Positions 36,705 through 45,547 of a stretch of DNA of 64,000 nt are shown piece after piece. The DNA is taken from positions 62,001 to 126,000 of the forward strand of contig NZ_JARUXC010000005.1 of assembly GCF_030433855.1 (NCBI RefSeq), written 5' to 3'. Position numbers and translations under genes: made by a program. The notes beneath the pieces are model-generated. The model did not search any database. It was not told where the DNA came from and saw only the letters and a list, made by a program, of their open reading frames with translations. Each line of letters begins with the position of its first letter. The stretch's first letter is position 1. This DNA comes from Agreia sp. PsM10. GTDB lineage: Bacteria > Actinomycetota > Actinomycetes > Actinomycetales > Microbacteriaceae.

Positions 36705-38336
36705 CTACTTCGTGACGTAGGCCCCGGAGAAGAGCGGCCAGCCGTGGATGTCGACCTCGATGCCGCCGACCTTCTTGCTGGAGGCCAGGATGTACTCCGG
36801 CACGTAGAGCGGAACGATCACCGCGTTCTCGGCGTTCCACTGCTGCAGCTGCGTGTACAGCTCGGCCCGCTGCGAGGCATCAGTCGTGGCGACCGCCGAC
36901 GCGAGCGTGGCATCGATCTCCGGATCGCTGAGGTGCGAGGCGTTCTGGTAGCCGCCCGTTCCCAGGTGGCTGCGCAGCACGTCGGCGTCGGCCGAGAGGA
37001 AGCCCCAGTCGGTGAGGTCGTAGTCGCCCGCGAGGTACGCGTCGAGGTAGGCGCCGGGTTCGAGCTGGTCGTGTACGACCTCGAAGCCGATCTTCTTCAG
37101 CCCGTCCTGAATGAGGTTCGCGAGGTTCGCGTTGTCCTCGTTGACGGGCGTGTACGAGATCCATCGGGCACTGAGGCGCTCGCCGTTCTTCGTGCGGTAC
37201 CCGTCGGAGTCGCGCTCGGACCAGCCCGCGGCATCCAGAGCGTCGTTCGCCGCGTCGGCGTCGAACGACGCGCTCGTCTCGAGGGCCGCGTCGTAGGAGT
37301 CGGGGGTCGTGGGTCCGAGGATCGAGTAGGCCCTCTGGTAGCTGTCGGAGAAGACGGCCTTCACAGCGGCGTCGAGGTCGAAGCCGCCGGCGAAGGCCTT
37401 GCGCACCTCGACGTCGGAGAAGACAGGTCGGGTGACGTTGAGGTAGAGCGAGTACGGCACTCCCGGCGACTCGGTGGAGGTGACCGTGAACCCGTCGCCG
37501 ATCTGGTCGAGGCTCGAGGGCGCGGTATCGCCGATCACGTCGACCTGTCCCGAGGTGAGGGCGCTCGTGCGAACGGAGCTCTCGGGCAGGATCTTCACGT
37601 CGAGCTCGTCTATCGTCGCGGGGCCCTGGGCGGTCGCGCCCTCCGGAGCCCAGTCGTAGTCGGGGTTCCTGGTGTAGACGAGCTCGCTGCCCGGTGTGTA
37701 CTCCGAGAGGATGAACGGTCCCGAGCCGACGGAGATGCCGGGCCCGCCGGCCTTCAGTTCGTCGGCGTGCTCCGCGAGAACCTTGGGCGAGTAGAAGCCG
37801 AGCTCCACCGAGGCGGCGTTCGCGAGGAACGGGGCGTAGGGCTGCGAGAAGTTCACCCGCACGGTGGTGTCGTCGATCACCTCGGTGCCGGCGTAGTACT
37901 CGCCGCCGATGAGACTGGATGCCTGGGCCGACTCGGTGGCCGGGTCGACGATGTGGTCGAAGTTCGCCTTGACGGCCGCCGCGTCGAACTTCTCGCCATC
38001 GGAGAACGTGACGTCGTCTCGCAGGTCGAACGTGTACTGCAGCCCGTCGTCGGAGACCTGCCACGAGGTCGCCAGCCAGGGCACGATGGTGCCGTCTGCG
38101 TTCTGCGACACCAGTGAGTCGAAGACGGGCCGCTGCAGGATGGCGTTGATGTCGAGCTGCGACGAGTGCACGTCGAGGTGGCCCACCGGATCGACGTCGA
38201 CGCCGAACGTGATGGTGCCGCCCTCGGTCTTCTCGCCCGAGCCGGCGGGCGTCGAGCATCCGGCGAGCACGAGAGCGGCCGCGGTGACGAGTGCAAGGGA
38301 ACCCGCGATGCGGAGCGGGCGAGGGCGCGAAAACAT
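36705..38336 (-). CDS. ABC transporter substrate-binding lipoprotein, family 5
   Basis: The 543-residue protein has a lipoprotein signal (PLRIAGSLALVTAAALVLAGC; lipobox LAGC) and family-5 features: GHLDVHSSQLDINAILQRPVFDSLV, ATSWQVSDDGLQYTFDLRDDVTFSDGEKFDAAAVKANFDH, VGSGPFILSEYTPG, and NPDYDWAPEG. It delivers a peptide, nickel chelate or similar solute to the DppB/C pore. ATG 38336 is chosen because GAGAGAAGTCCACC is just upstream and the signal peptide starts there. It is the first gene of the four-gene importer operon and is divergent from a TetR regulator. Confidence 0.95.
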   Translation of the reverse strand: MFSRPRPLRIAGSLALVTAAALVLAGCSTPAGSGEKTEGGTITFGVDVDPVGHLDVHSSQLDINAILQRPVFDSLVSQNADGTIVPWLATSWQVSDDGLQYTFDLRDDVTFSDGEKFDAAAVKANFDHIVDPATESAQASSLIGGEYYAGTEVIDDTTVRVNFSQPYAPFLANAASVELGFYSPKVLAEHADELKAGGPGISVGSGPFILSEYTPGSELVYTRNPDYDWAPEGATAQGPATIDELDVKILPESSVRTSALTSGQVDVIGDTAPSSLDQIGDGFTVTSTESPGVPYSLYLNVTRPVFSDVEVRKAFAGGFDLDAAVKAVFSDSYQRAYSILGPTTPDSYDAALETSASFDADAANDALDAAGWSERDSDGYRTKNGERLSARWISYTPVNEDNANLANLIQDGLKKIGFEVVHDQLEPGAYLDAYLAGDYDLTDWGFLSADADVLRSHLGTGGYQNASHLSDPEIDATLASAVATTDASQRAELYTQLQQWNAENAVIVPLYVPEYILASSKKVGGIEVDIHGWPLFSGAYVTK

Positions 38337-38393
38337 GGTGGACTTCTCTCGGGTGGGGGCGCCTCGATCGCGAGGCACGGGTTCCAGCCTAGG

Positions 38394-38424
38394 CGCTTTT
38401 AAATAGACTCAGCCCAATAAAGCG
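38394..38424. promoter_or_regulatory. Inverted repeat in the importer/TetR divergent region
   Basis: CGCTTT (38394-38399) and AAAGCG (38419-38424) flank a 19-bp A+T-richer centre, about 58 bp from the binding-protein ATG and 20 bp from the TetR GTG. It is the likeliest operator for the TetR protein. A second pair GCCTCG/CGAGGC lies at 38361-38376. Confidence 0.35.
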
Positions 38425-38443
38425 AAGAACGAGAGGACATGCC

Positions 38444-39037
38444 GTGACCGATGCGCCGCGACCCACCCGGGGGCGACCGCGACTCGGATCCGCCTCGCTG
38501 CTCGAGGAGGCCGCCTTCGAACTGTTCCTGGAGAACGGCTTCGCCGGCACCACCGTCGAGCAGATCAGCACGCGGGCCGGCGTGAGCCGCAATACCTTCT
38601 TCAACTATTTCACGGCGAAGAGCGACGTGTTCTGGGTGGGGCTCGACGCGAGCATAGACCGCGTCGAGGCAGCGCTCGAGGCGCCGCCGGAGGGCTCGCC
38701 GACGATCGACACCCTCCACGACGCCCTCCTCGGAGCCGCCTCCCTGCTCGGCCCGTCGGACGTGCCGTGGGCGCTCACCCACTTCGAACTGATCGGAAGC
38801 ACCCACGAGGTCATGGCCAGCGTCATCGGGAGGGCGACACGGCTGTCGCATCTCATCGAGCGCGCGGCCTCCGCATCCGCCGAACCCGCGCTCGCCCGCA
38901 GCCTGTCGTTCGCGTGCGTGGGGGCGGTGGTCGCCGCGATGATGAGCTGGGCCGAGGCAGGTCCGGAGCGGGGTCTCCTTGCACCCCACCTCGAGAGAGC
39001 ACTCTCACCTCTGCTGGCGGGATTCGCTGACGTATAG
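38444..39037 (+). CDS. TetR family regulator
   Basis: The 197-residue protein has the HTH TTVEQISTRAGVSRNTFFNYFTAKSDVF preceded by RGRPRLGSASLLEEAAFELFLENGFAG, followed by a helical ligand domain. It starts at GTG 38444 after GAGAGGACATGCC. It is divergent from the ABC importer operon (107 bp between starts), which is its most probable target. The recognition helix (SRNTFFNYF) is close to that of the TetR at 7.0 kb (SRRTFFNYF), though the rest differs. Confidence 0.88.
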   Translation: MTDAPRPTRGRPRLGSASLLEEAAFELFLENGFAGTTVEQISTRAGVSRNTFFNYFTAKSDVFWVGLDASIDRVEAALEAPPEGSPTIDTLHDALLGAASLLGPSDVPWALTHFELIGSTHEVMASVIGRATRLSHLIERAASASAEPALARSLSFACVGAVVAAMMSWAEAGPERGLLAPHLERALSPLLAGFADV

Positions 39038-39079
39038 CAGAGCGCGGGTTGCCTGTGCCGAATTCAATCACTTGATCAG

Positions 39080-39106
39080 GTAACACAACCGAAATACGCA
39101 GGAAAC
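39080..39106 (+). promoter_or_regulatory. GlnR-box-like element upstream of the amidase gene
   Basis: The order is GTAAC, 6 bases, GAAAT, 6 bases, GAAAC. GlnR sites in actinobacteria are built of GTnAC and GAAAC half sites at 6-base spacing. A -10 candidate TAGCTT lies downstream at 39128-39133. Two of three half sites fit well; the assignment is an inference. Confidence 0.35.
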
Positions 39107-39185
39107 CCGCGGCGCACTGCCGCTGGATAGCTTCTCTCTGGGGGCGCCGATCGTGCGAGCCCGACTCCAACGAGAAGCGAGAAGA

Positions 39186-41897
39186 ATGAACTCCATCGCG
39201 CGTACAGGGCTGCGCAATCCCGAAGACCGCCCTCATCAGCGACGCCGCAGAACCGGCCTCGGATTCGTCATCGGAACGGCCGTCGTGCTCGGAGCGCTGG
39301 CACAGGGGCCCGCCGCTCTCGCCGTCACCTCGGTTCCGCCGACGCCCTCGGCTCCGGCGACGTCCGTGCCGCAGTGGCAGATCCAGGATGCCGTGCGCCC
39401 CGCTGTCGACACCGGAAGCATCAGGGGGGTCACCAACTCCCGCATCGACGGCTTCGGCAACATCTTCGTACGGGTGTCGAGCACACCGGAGCCGCGCCTG
39501 AACGGCGAGATGATGCGCGGCTTCGGACTGACCCTCACCGGCGACACCTTCGAGACAACCGCGGCCGTCGAGCTCGGGGCGATCGACATCACCCGGGAGG
39601 TGCGGGTCGATCCGACCCAGAACAGCGCCCGGTTCTTCGACACCTTCACGAACACATCCGACGAGCCCGTGACGGTCGACGTCTCGTTCGGCGGCAGCCT
39701 CGGCTACGGCAATCCCACCACGAGCACGTTCTCTCCGATCACCGCCACCGCGAGCGGCGACACGACCATCGGCGCCGACGACGCGTGGACCCTCTCGGCC
39801 ACGTCCGCCACGAACCAGCGGCCCGTGGGCGTCGTGCTCGGCAGCCCCGCTCCCTTCGCCGGCGCGCTGACCTCGGTGGGCGACCAGCAGCTCGGGCCGT
39901 TCGACAACGCCTACGACCCCACCACGAACGCCGCGAGCTTCTACGGCTACATCCACACGGTGATCGTGCCCGCGGGCGAGACGAAGTCGCTGGCGCGATT
40001 CGTCACGGTCGGAGCGGCGGCAGCAGACTCGCAGCCCGCGGAGGCGACCAGGCTGGCCGCCCTCGCCCTCGCCCCCGACTTCACGGGCCTCGACGCCGCC
40101 GAGATCTGCAGCCTGAGCAACTGGGACCTGGCGCTCGTTCCGGGAGTCGACGCGGCCGCCTGCGTGCCCGGCGCCCTGCCGATTCCCGACTCGCCCGCCG
40201 TCGAGCAGCACTTCACGACCTCGAGCTACGACGTCGTGAACAAGTCGATCGCCGAACTGCAGGCCGACATGGTCTCGGGCGTCACGACGAGCGAGCAGAT
40301 CACCCAGGCCTACCTCGACCGCATCTCCGCCTACGACGGCGGACAGCTCGGCCTCAACTCCTTCCTCCACGTGTCGGAGACCGCACTCGAGCAGGCGAGA
40401 ACGGCCGACGCGGAGCGCGCGGGCGGCCGCACGGGCGACCTGCTCGGCGTGCCGATCGCGCTGAAGGACCTGTACGACACCAAGGACATGCCGACGACAG
40501 GCGGGACCCTGGCACTCGAGGGCTACCAGCCGACCACGGACGCATTCCAGGTGGCGAAGCTGCGCGAGGCGGGCGCCGTGCTGATCGGCAAGACCAACCT
40601 CTCGGAGTTCGCGAACTCGGGCAGCTTCAGCGACAGCGGATACGGACAGGTCTGGAACGTGCTCTACCCGTCGAAGACCTCGTTCGGGTCGAGTGGCGGA
40701 TCGGCCGTATCGGTCGCCGCCAGCTTCACCGCGGCCGCCCTCGGCACGCAGACCGGCGTCTCGCTCTACGCTCCGACCACCGGCTCGAGCCTCGCCGCCT
40801 TCCGAGGCACCGACGGAATGGCCAGCGCGGCGGGTGTCATGCCCCTCAGCTACATCCAGGACTACGCCGGGCCGATCGCCCGCGACGTCACCGACCTGGC
40901 GTCGCTGCTCAACGCGACGGCCGGAACGAACCCGGCCGACGCGCTCACGGCCGAGGCGGACACGCGCAAGCCGGCGGACTGGAAGACGGCGCTCGACACC
41001 GCCGCGTTGCAGGGCGCTCGGATCGGCTACCTGCCGAGCGCGTTCGGCGATGCCGGTGTGCTCACGACCGAAGACGACGGCACACCCGAGGCGGCGCTCG
41101 CGAAGCTTTCCGAGTTCGAGGCCGCGGGTGCCACTCTCGTGAGGATGCCGAACGCACCCACCGCGAGCCGAGCACCCGGCGGCAGCCTGAACGCGGAGGG
41201 GTGGGCACGCTACATCGCCGACCAGGCGGCGTTCCCGTACGCCGACGGCAACGCCCTTCTCTCGTCGCCGCTCGTGCTGCCGTACAACCTGCCGTCGCAG
41301 CCGGGCACGGCGCAGCGCATGACGCCGGAGCAGGTGACCGCGTACATCCAGTGGCGCACCGACTACAAGGCGCTCATCGCCACGTGGATGGACACCAACG
41401 ACGTCGACGCGGTCGTCTACCCCGGCTTCCTCAGCGACGTGTACAACAACGACGCGGCGTCCGCCGCATTGAGCTCCGACCGAGGAACGGGCGTGCTGAC
41501 GTCGACTGTCGGCCTGCCGACGGTCATCGTTCCGGTGGGCGTCAACGACCGCGGCTACTCGATGTCGATGCAGATCGTCGGCAGGGCCTGGAGCGATGCC
41601 GAGGTTCTCGGCATGGGCTTCGCTCTGGAGCAGCAGGCAGACGCGCAGATCACCCCGACGATCGTTCCGGCGCTCGAGCTGCTGCCCGGCACCGAACCGC
41701 CGACGACGCCTACGACACCGGAGACCCCCGCGACGCCGGCCGAGCCGGCCGCGCTGCCCGACAACGCGGGCAAGGTCACCCTCGCGGCGACGGGCACGGA
41801 CGCGGGCAGCGGCATGCTGTCGGCGCTTGCTCTCGGCGCGCTCGGAGCCGGAGTGTTCGCGCTGGCCCGCATCCGGCGACGCACGGCGCGTCGCTGA
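39186..41897 (+). CDS. Secreted, probably cell-wall-anchored amidase (amidase-signature family)
   Basis: The 903-residue protein has a long twin-basic N-region and signal helix (LGFVIGTAVVLGALAQGPAALA), a beta-sandwich-like domain of unknown family (about residues 65-300), and an amidase-signature domain (about 345-830). The catalytic triad is visible: Lys427 in VPIALKDLYD, the Ser pair 502-503 in FGSSGGS and nucleophile Ser526 in GTQTGVSLYAP. A Pro/Thr-rich spacer leads to LAATG, a hydrophobic helix and RIRRRTARR, the layout of a sortase signal of the LAXTG kind used by class E sortases. It would hydrolyse amides outside the cell, perhaps for nitrogen supply. GAGAAGCGAGAAGA precedes the ATG. 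Confidence 0.88.
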   Translation: MNSIARTGLRNPEDRPHQRRRRTGLGFVIGTAVVLGALAQGPAALAVTSVPPTPSAPATSVPQWQIQDAVRPAVDTGSIRGVTNSRIDGFGNIFVRVSSTPEPRLNGEMMRGFGLTLTGDTFETTAAVELGAIDITREVRVDPTQNSARFFDTFTNTSDEPVTVDVSFGGSLGYGNPTTSTFSPITATASGDTTIGADDAWTLSATSATNQRPVGVVLGSPAPFAGALTSVGDQQLGPFDNAYDPTTNAASFYGYIHTVIVPAGETKSLARFVTVGAAAADSQPAEATRLAALALAPDFTGLDAAEICSLSNWDLALVPGVDAAACVPGALPIPDSPAVEQHFTTSSYDVVNKSIAELQADMVSGVTTSEQITQAYLDRISAYDGGQLGLNSFLHVSETALEQARTADAERAGGRTGDLLGVPIALKDLYDTKDMPTTGGTLALEGYQPTTDAFQVAKLREAGAVLIGKTNLSEFANSGSFSDSGYGQVWNVLYPSKTSFGSSGGSAVSVAASFTAAALGTQTGVSLYAPTTGSSLAAFRGTDGMASAAGVMPLSYIQDYAGPIARDVTDLASLLNATAGTNPADALTAEADTRKPADWKTALDTAALQGARIGYLPSAFGDAGVLTTEDDGTPEAALAKLSEFEAAGATLVRMPNAPTASRAPGGSLNAEGWARYIADQAAFPYADGNALLSSPLVLPYNLPSQPGTAQRMTPEQVTAYIQWRTDYKALIATWMDTNDVDAVVYPGFLSDVYNNDAASAALSSDRGTGVLTSTVGLPTVIVPVGVNDRGYSMSMQIVGRAWSDAEVLGMGFALEQQADAQITPTIVPALELLPGTEPPTTPTTPETPATPAEPAALPDNAGKVTLAATGTDAGSGMLSALALGALGAGVFALARIRRRTARR

Positions 41898-41914
41898 CCG
41901 GCCACAGGCATCCC

Positions 41915-41957
41915 GGGCGCCCGGCCTCGTCGACCATTCCTGTCGATGAGGCCGGGC
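41915..41957. terminator. Bidirectional hairpin terminator between amidase gene and ramB
   Basis: Arms of 18 bp (41915-41932 and 41940-41957) pair with one G-U, around the loop CATTCCT. It stands between two convergent stops. No U-tract follows on either strand. Confidence 0.7.
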
Positions 41958-41986
41958 GCTCGTCACTGCCCGGCTCGTCACTGCCC
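41957..41986. repeat. 15-bp tandem duplication over the ramB stop codon
   Basis: CTCGTCACTGCCCGG occurs twice without a gap. Read on the minus strand each unit carries GGGCAGTGA, so the stop codon and the two codons before it are duplicated in frame. Confidence 0.85.
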
Positions 41987-43417
41987 GGAGTGCGACTCCA
42001 GGAACTCGTAGACCTCGAGGGTGTCGACGCCCGGGAACTCGCCCTGCGGCAGGGGCGACAGGATGTGGGCGTGCAGCCGCGCGCTCGGCCACGCCCTGTC
42101 CCTCCACCGCCGGGCGAGAGAGTCGTCGGGCCGACGACAGCATGACTCGTCGGGGCACCGCGACTGCGCCCTCACCGTCGTGTCCCGCCCTCGGAACCAT
42201 TTCGCCTCGGCGAACGGCACGCCCACACTGATCGAGAACTCGCCCGCCTCGGTCTTGCCCGTCTGCGTCGCGCACCAGAACGTTCCGCCCGGGGTGTCGG
42301 TGTACTGGTAGAACTCCGTCGTGCGGTTCGTGCGGTGCAGCGCCGCACGCGACGCCCAGAAGCGGCACACGAGCTGCCCCTCGACCGCACCCGTCACATC
42401 CATCGGCAGCGCGAGCCCGTCGTTCTCGTAGGCCTTCTGGATCGCCCCGTCGTCTGCGACCCGCAGGAAGTGCATCTTCAGGCCGAGCTGCTCCGTGCTC
42501 AGGTTGGTGAGCCGCAGGGCTGCCGCCTCGTGCGTCACTCCGAACGCGTCGCGGAAGTCCTCCACCGACAGGTCGTGGCGCTCCTTGGCCGCGCGCAGGA
42601 AACGCACGGATGCGTCGTGCGGCATCAGGCAGGCGGCGGCGAAGTAGTTGATCTCGAGCCGCTGCTGCAGGAACTCGGCGTAGCTCTCGGGAGCCCGGTG
42701 CCCGAGCAGCCTGTGCGCCATCGCCTGCAGAGCCATCGACCTGAGGCCGTGACCACCCGGAATCGACGCCGGCGGAAGGTAGATGCGGCCGTTCTCGAGG
42801 TCGATCACCGAGCGCGCGGAGTGGGGAAGGTCGTCGACGTGGATCAGAGTGAAGCCGAGATTCTCGGCCATCAGGCTCACGCTGCGATGGGTGAGCGCGC
42901 CGCCCGTGTGACCGACCTCCGCGAGCGCCTCCGTGGCGATCCGCTCGATGTCGGGCAGGTAGTTGTTGCGCTCGCGCATGCGCATGCGCAGCTCGGTGTT
43001 GGCGCGTCTGGCCTCCTCGGGCGTCGCGACGGCACGCTTGGCGCGACGGATGAGCTCGCGGTGCAGTCCCACGAGCGACTCGAGGGTCTCGGTGGGCAGG
43101 CTTCGCGAGGCGGGCACGACGGGCAGGCCGAGCGAGCGGTAGAGCGGGCCGAGCTGGGCCCGCGACAGCTCGATCTCGAGCGCCGTGCGGGCATCCGGAG
43201 CATCGCCCGAGAGCAGATCCGCGAGGGGAACGCCGAGCTCGGCGGCGATGTTCTGCAGGAGGGCGAGCCGGGGCTCCCGTCGGCCATTCTCGACGAGGGA
43301 GAGCTGGCTCCCGACGACTCCGACGCGCTCGCCCAGCTGGTCGAGCGTGAGTCCCGCGTTCTTGCGGTGGTGCCGGATGCGACGCCCCAGCGTGATCAGG
43401 TCGGTTTCGGCGGCCAC
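41978..43417 (-). CDS. ramB: RamB/ScfR-type regulator of short-chain fatty acid and acetate metabolism
   Basis: The 479-residue protein has an N-terminal XRE helix-turn-helix ([42 protein letters not shown]), a middle IrrE-like domain in which the zinc-peptidase HExxH is degenerate ([11 protein letters not shown]), and a C-terminal short-chain-acyl-CoA-responsive domain with cysteines ([22 protein letters not shown]). This is the RamB layout of Corynebacterium, where RamB controls acetate and gluconeogenic genes including pck. Here it is divergent from pckG, which supports the same role. Translation begins at GTG 43417 after GGAGGGCAAT. Confidence 0.88.
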   Translation of the reverse strand: MAAETDLITLGRRIRHHRKNAGLTLDQLGERVGVVGSQLSLVENGRREPRLALLQNIAAELGVPLADLLSGDAPDARTALEIELSRAQLGPLYRSLGLPVVPASRSLPTETLESLVGLHRELIRRAKRAVATPEEARRANTELRMRMRERNNYLPDIERIATEALAEVGHTGGALTHRSVSLMAENLGFTLIHVDDLPHSARSVIDLENGRIYLPPASIPGGHGLRSMALQAMAHRLLGHRAPESYAEFLQQRLEINYFAAACLMPHDASVRFLRAAKERHDLSVEDFRDAFGVTHEAAALRLTNLSTEQLGLKMHFLRVADDGAIQKAYENDGLALPMDVTGAVEGQLVCRFWASRAALHRTNRTTEFYQYTDTPGGTFWCATQTGKTEAGEFSISVGVPFAEAKWFRGRDTTVRAQSRCPDESCCRRPDDSLARRWRDRAWPSARLHAHILSPLPQGEFPGVDTLEVYEFLESHSGQ

Positions 43418-43454
43418 ATTGCCCTCCTGTCAAGATCGTCGGTTCTTTCCGATC

Positions 43455-43468
43455 GATTCTTCAGAATC
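43455..43468. promoter_or_regulatory. Inverted repeat between ramB and pckG
   Basis: GATTCT-TC-AGAATC has perfect 6-bp arms. It lies 38 bp from the ramB start and 85 bp from the pckG start. It does not match the Corynebacterium RamB box (AAAACTTTGCAAA-like), so it may bind another regulator or a diverged RamB. Confidence 0.4.
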
Positions 43469-43552
43469 TACGCCGATACGGGCGCACTGTGGAGTTCAGG
43501 AGGATATTTCCCCACCGTGCACGCCCCGCCCGACACATTCGAAGGAGAAATC

Positions 43553-45445
43553 ATGACCCTGCTCGCACCCCGACCGACGCCGTCCATGGCACAGGCCCCG
43601 TCGGCACAGGCCCTGTCGGCCCAGGCACCGCCGAACGACGACATCTCCGACTGGGTCGCCGACATCGCTCGTCTCACCACCCCCGACGAGGTCGTCTGGG
43701 TCGACGGGTCGACCGCCGAGTGGGACAGGCTGACCAAGATGATGGTCGCGCAGGGAACGCTGATCCGACTGAACCCGGAGTGGCGCCCGAACAGTTTCCT
43801 CGCGCGAAGCGACCCCGCCGATGTCGCGCGGGTGGAGGATCGCACCTTCATCTGCTCGCTCGACCCGGACGACGCCGGCCCCACCAACAACTGGCGCGAT
43901 CCCTCGATCATGCGTCTGGAGCTGTCGGACCTGTTCTCGGGAAGCATGCGCGGACGGACGATGTACGTCATCCCGTTCTCGATGGGTCCGATCGGCGGGG
44001 CGCTGTCGCAGTACGGAGTGCAGATCACCGACTCGCCCTACGTGGTCGCGAGCATGGCGCTGATGACGCGCATGGGCACGGCGGCGCTCGCCGGGATCAC
44101 CCCGGGCACCCCGTGGGTTCCCGCCCTGCACAGCGTGGGCGTTCCCCTGGTCGGCGAAGACGGGCTGCGCGTGGAGGACTCGGCCTGGCCGCACAACGAC
44201 ACCAAGTACATCTGCCACTTTCCCGAGAGCCGGGAGATCTGGTCGTTCGGGTCGGGCTACGGCGGCAATGCGCTGCTCGGCAAGAAGTGCTTCGCGCTGC
44301 GCATCGCCAGCGTGATGGCCAGGGACGAGGGCTGGCTCGCCGAGCACATGCTCATCGTGCGGGTCACCTCGCCCGAGAACAGGGTCTTCCACCTGGCCGC
44401 GGCCTTCCCCTCGGCCTGCGGCAAGACCAACCTGGCGATGCTGGCGCCCACGATCCCTGGGTGGAAGGTCGAGACAGTCGGCGACGACATCGCCTGGATG
44501 CGGCCGGGACCGGACGGGAGGCTGCGCGCCATCAACCCGGAGCGCGGATTCTTCGGCGTGGCGCCCGGCACGGGGCCGTCGACCAACCCCACCGCCACGG
44601 ACACGATCTGGGGCAACACCATCTTCACCAACGTCGCGCTCCGCGACGACGGCGACGTCTGGTGGGAGGGGCTCACGGCTGCGCCACCGGCCCACGCGAC
44701 GGACTGGCAGGGGAACGACTGGACCCCGGCATCCGGAACCCGCGCCGCGCACCCGAACGGCCGATTCACCGTGGCGGCCGAGCAGTGCCCCTCCATCTCC
44801 GACGACTGGAACTCGCCGGAGGGCGTCGTGATCGACGCGATCCTGTTCGGCGGGCGCAGGCCGAGCACGGTTCCCCTCGTGTCGCAGGCCTCATCGTGGC
44901 AGCAGGGCGTGTTCAAGGGAGCGACGATGGCGTCGGAGACCACGGCAGCGGCGACCGGAGAGGTCGGCCTGTTGCGCCACGACCCGTTCGCCATGCTGCC
45001 CTTCGTCGGCTACAACATGGCCGACTACTTCGCACACTGGATCGCGATGGGCGAGCGGCTCGGCGAGCACGCGCCGCCCGTCTTCTCGGTCAACTGGTTC
45101 CGCACCGACTCCGACGGTCGGTTCATCTGGCCCGGATTCTCGGAGAACGCACGGGTCGTCGAGTGGATCGTGCGGCGCCTCGAGGGTGGTGTGGATGCCC
45201 GCAGCACGCCGATCGGCGCCCTTCCGCTCGCGGGCGACCTCGACGTCGACGGCCTCGACCTCGATGCGCACGAGCTGGCCGGCATCATCGATCTCGACAC
45301 GGCGGCGTGGCGGCGTGAGGCGGCGGCGATCGCCGACTACTTCGACACCTTCGACGCCCAGCGGTTTCCGATCGAGCTGCGGCGCGAGCTCGACACCCTC
45401 ACGCGCGAGCTCGGCGAGGCTGTGGTCGAGGAGGTGCGGGACTGA
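43553..45445 (+). CDS. pckG: Phosphoenolpyruvate carboxykinase (GTP)
   Basis: The 630-residue enzyme converts oxaloacetate and GTP to phosphoenolpyruvate and CO2, the entry to gluconeogenesis. The kinase-1 loop with the reactive cysteine is [13 protein letters not shown]; further conserved parts are [34 protein letters not shown] (manganese and substrate site), [10 protein letters not shown], and [34 protein letters not shown] precedes the ATG. The first 30 residues are Ala/Pro/Gln-rich and precede the conserved domain. It is divergent from ramB, so carbon-source control by that regulator is expected. Confidence 0.98.
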   Translation: MTLLAPRPTPSMAQAPSAQALSAQAPPNDDISDWVADIARLTTPDEVVWVDGSTAEWDRLTKMMVAQGTLIRLNPEWRPNSFLARSDPADVARVEDRTFICSLDPDDAGPTNNWRDPSIMRLELSDLFSGSMRGRTMYVIPFSMGPIGGALSQYGVQITDSPYVVASMALMTRMGTAALAGITPGTPWVPALHSVGVPLVGEDGLRVEDSAWPHNDTKYICHFPESREIWSFGSGYGGNALLGKKCFALRIASVMARDEGWLAEHMLIVRVTSPENRVFHLAAAFPSACGKTNLAMLAPTIPGWKVETVGDDIAWMRPGPDGRLRAINPERGFFGVAPGTGPSTNPTATDTIWGNTIFTNVALRDDGDVWWEGLTAAPPAHATDWQGNDWTPASGTRAAHPNGRFTVAAEQCPSISDDWNSPEGVVIDAILFGGRRPSTVPLVSQASSWQQGVFKGATMASETTAAATGEVGLLRHDPFAMLPFVGYNMADYFAHWIAMGERLGEHAPPVFSVNWFRTDSDGRFIWPGFSENARVVEWIVRRLEGGVDARSTPIGALPLAGDLDVDGLDLDAHELAGIIDLDTAAWRREAAAIADYFDTFDAQRFPIELRRELDTLTRELGEAVVEEVRD

Positions 45446-45496
45446 CACCGGCCGGGTGGGAGCGCACGGGTACCGGTATCCTTGGGGAGACAATCA

Positions 45497-45521
45497 GGCA
45501 CCTCACCATCGACACGGTGCC
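45497..45521 (+). other. Hairpin in the valS leader
   Basis: GGCACC (45497-45502) pairs with GGTGCC (45516-45521) around a 13-base loop, 26 bp before the valS start. TATCCT at 45477-45482 is a possible -10. No T-box motif is present, in contrast to ileS. Confidence 0.3.
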
Positions 45522-45547
45522 GCCCATACGAAAAGGACGTCTCCGCC

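Noticed and set aside
34921-36840. A single long frame joining sequence upstream to the DppC-type permease
   Set aside because: The part before ATG 35739 is out-of-phase translation of the DppB-type gene; the normal gene with a 4-bp overlap explains the region.
38853-43433. Very long minus-strand frame opposite the amidase gene and extending through ramB
   Set aside because: It is a shadow of two well-supported genes, with Arg/Gly-rich low-complexity sequence and no recognisable domain.
42335-43552. Upstream in-frame extension of pckG by about 400 codons
   Set aside because: It runs antisense through ramB; the family starts after ATG 43553, which has a good ribosome site.
45446-45547. Possible T-box before valS, in analogy to ileS
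   Set aside because: No AGGTGG-ACC motif or specifier stem is present; there is only a small hairpin.
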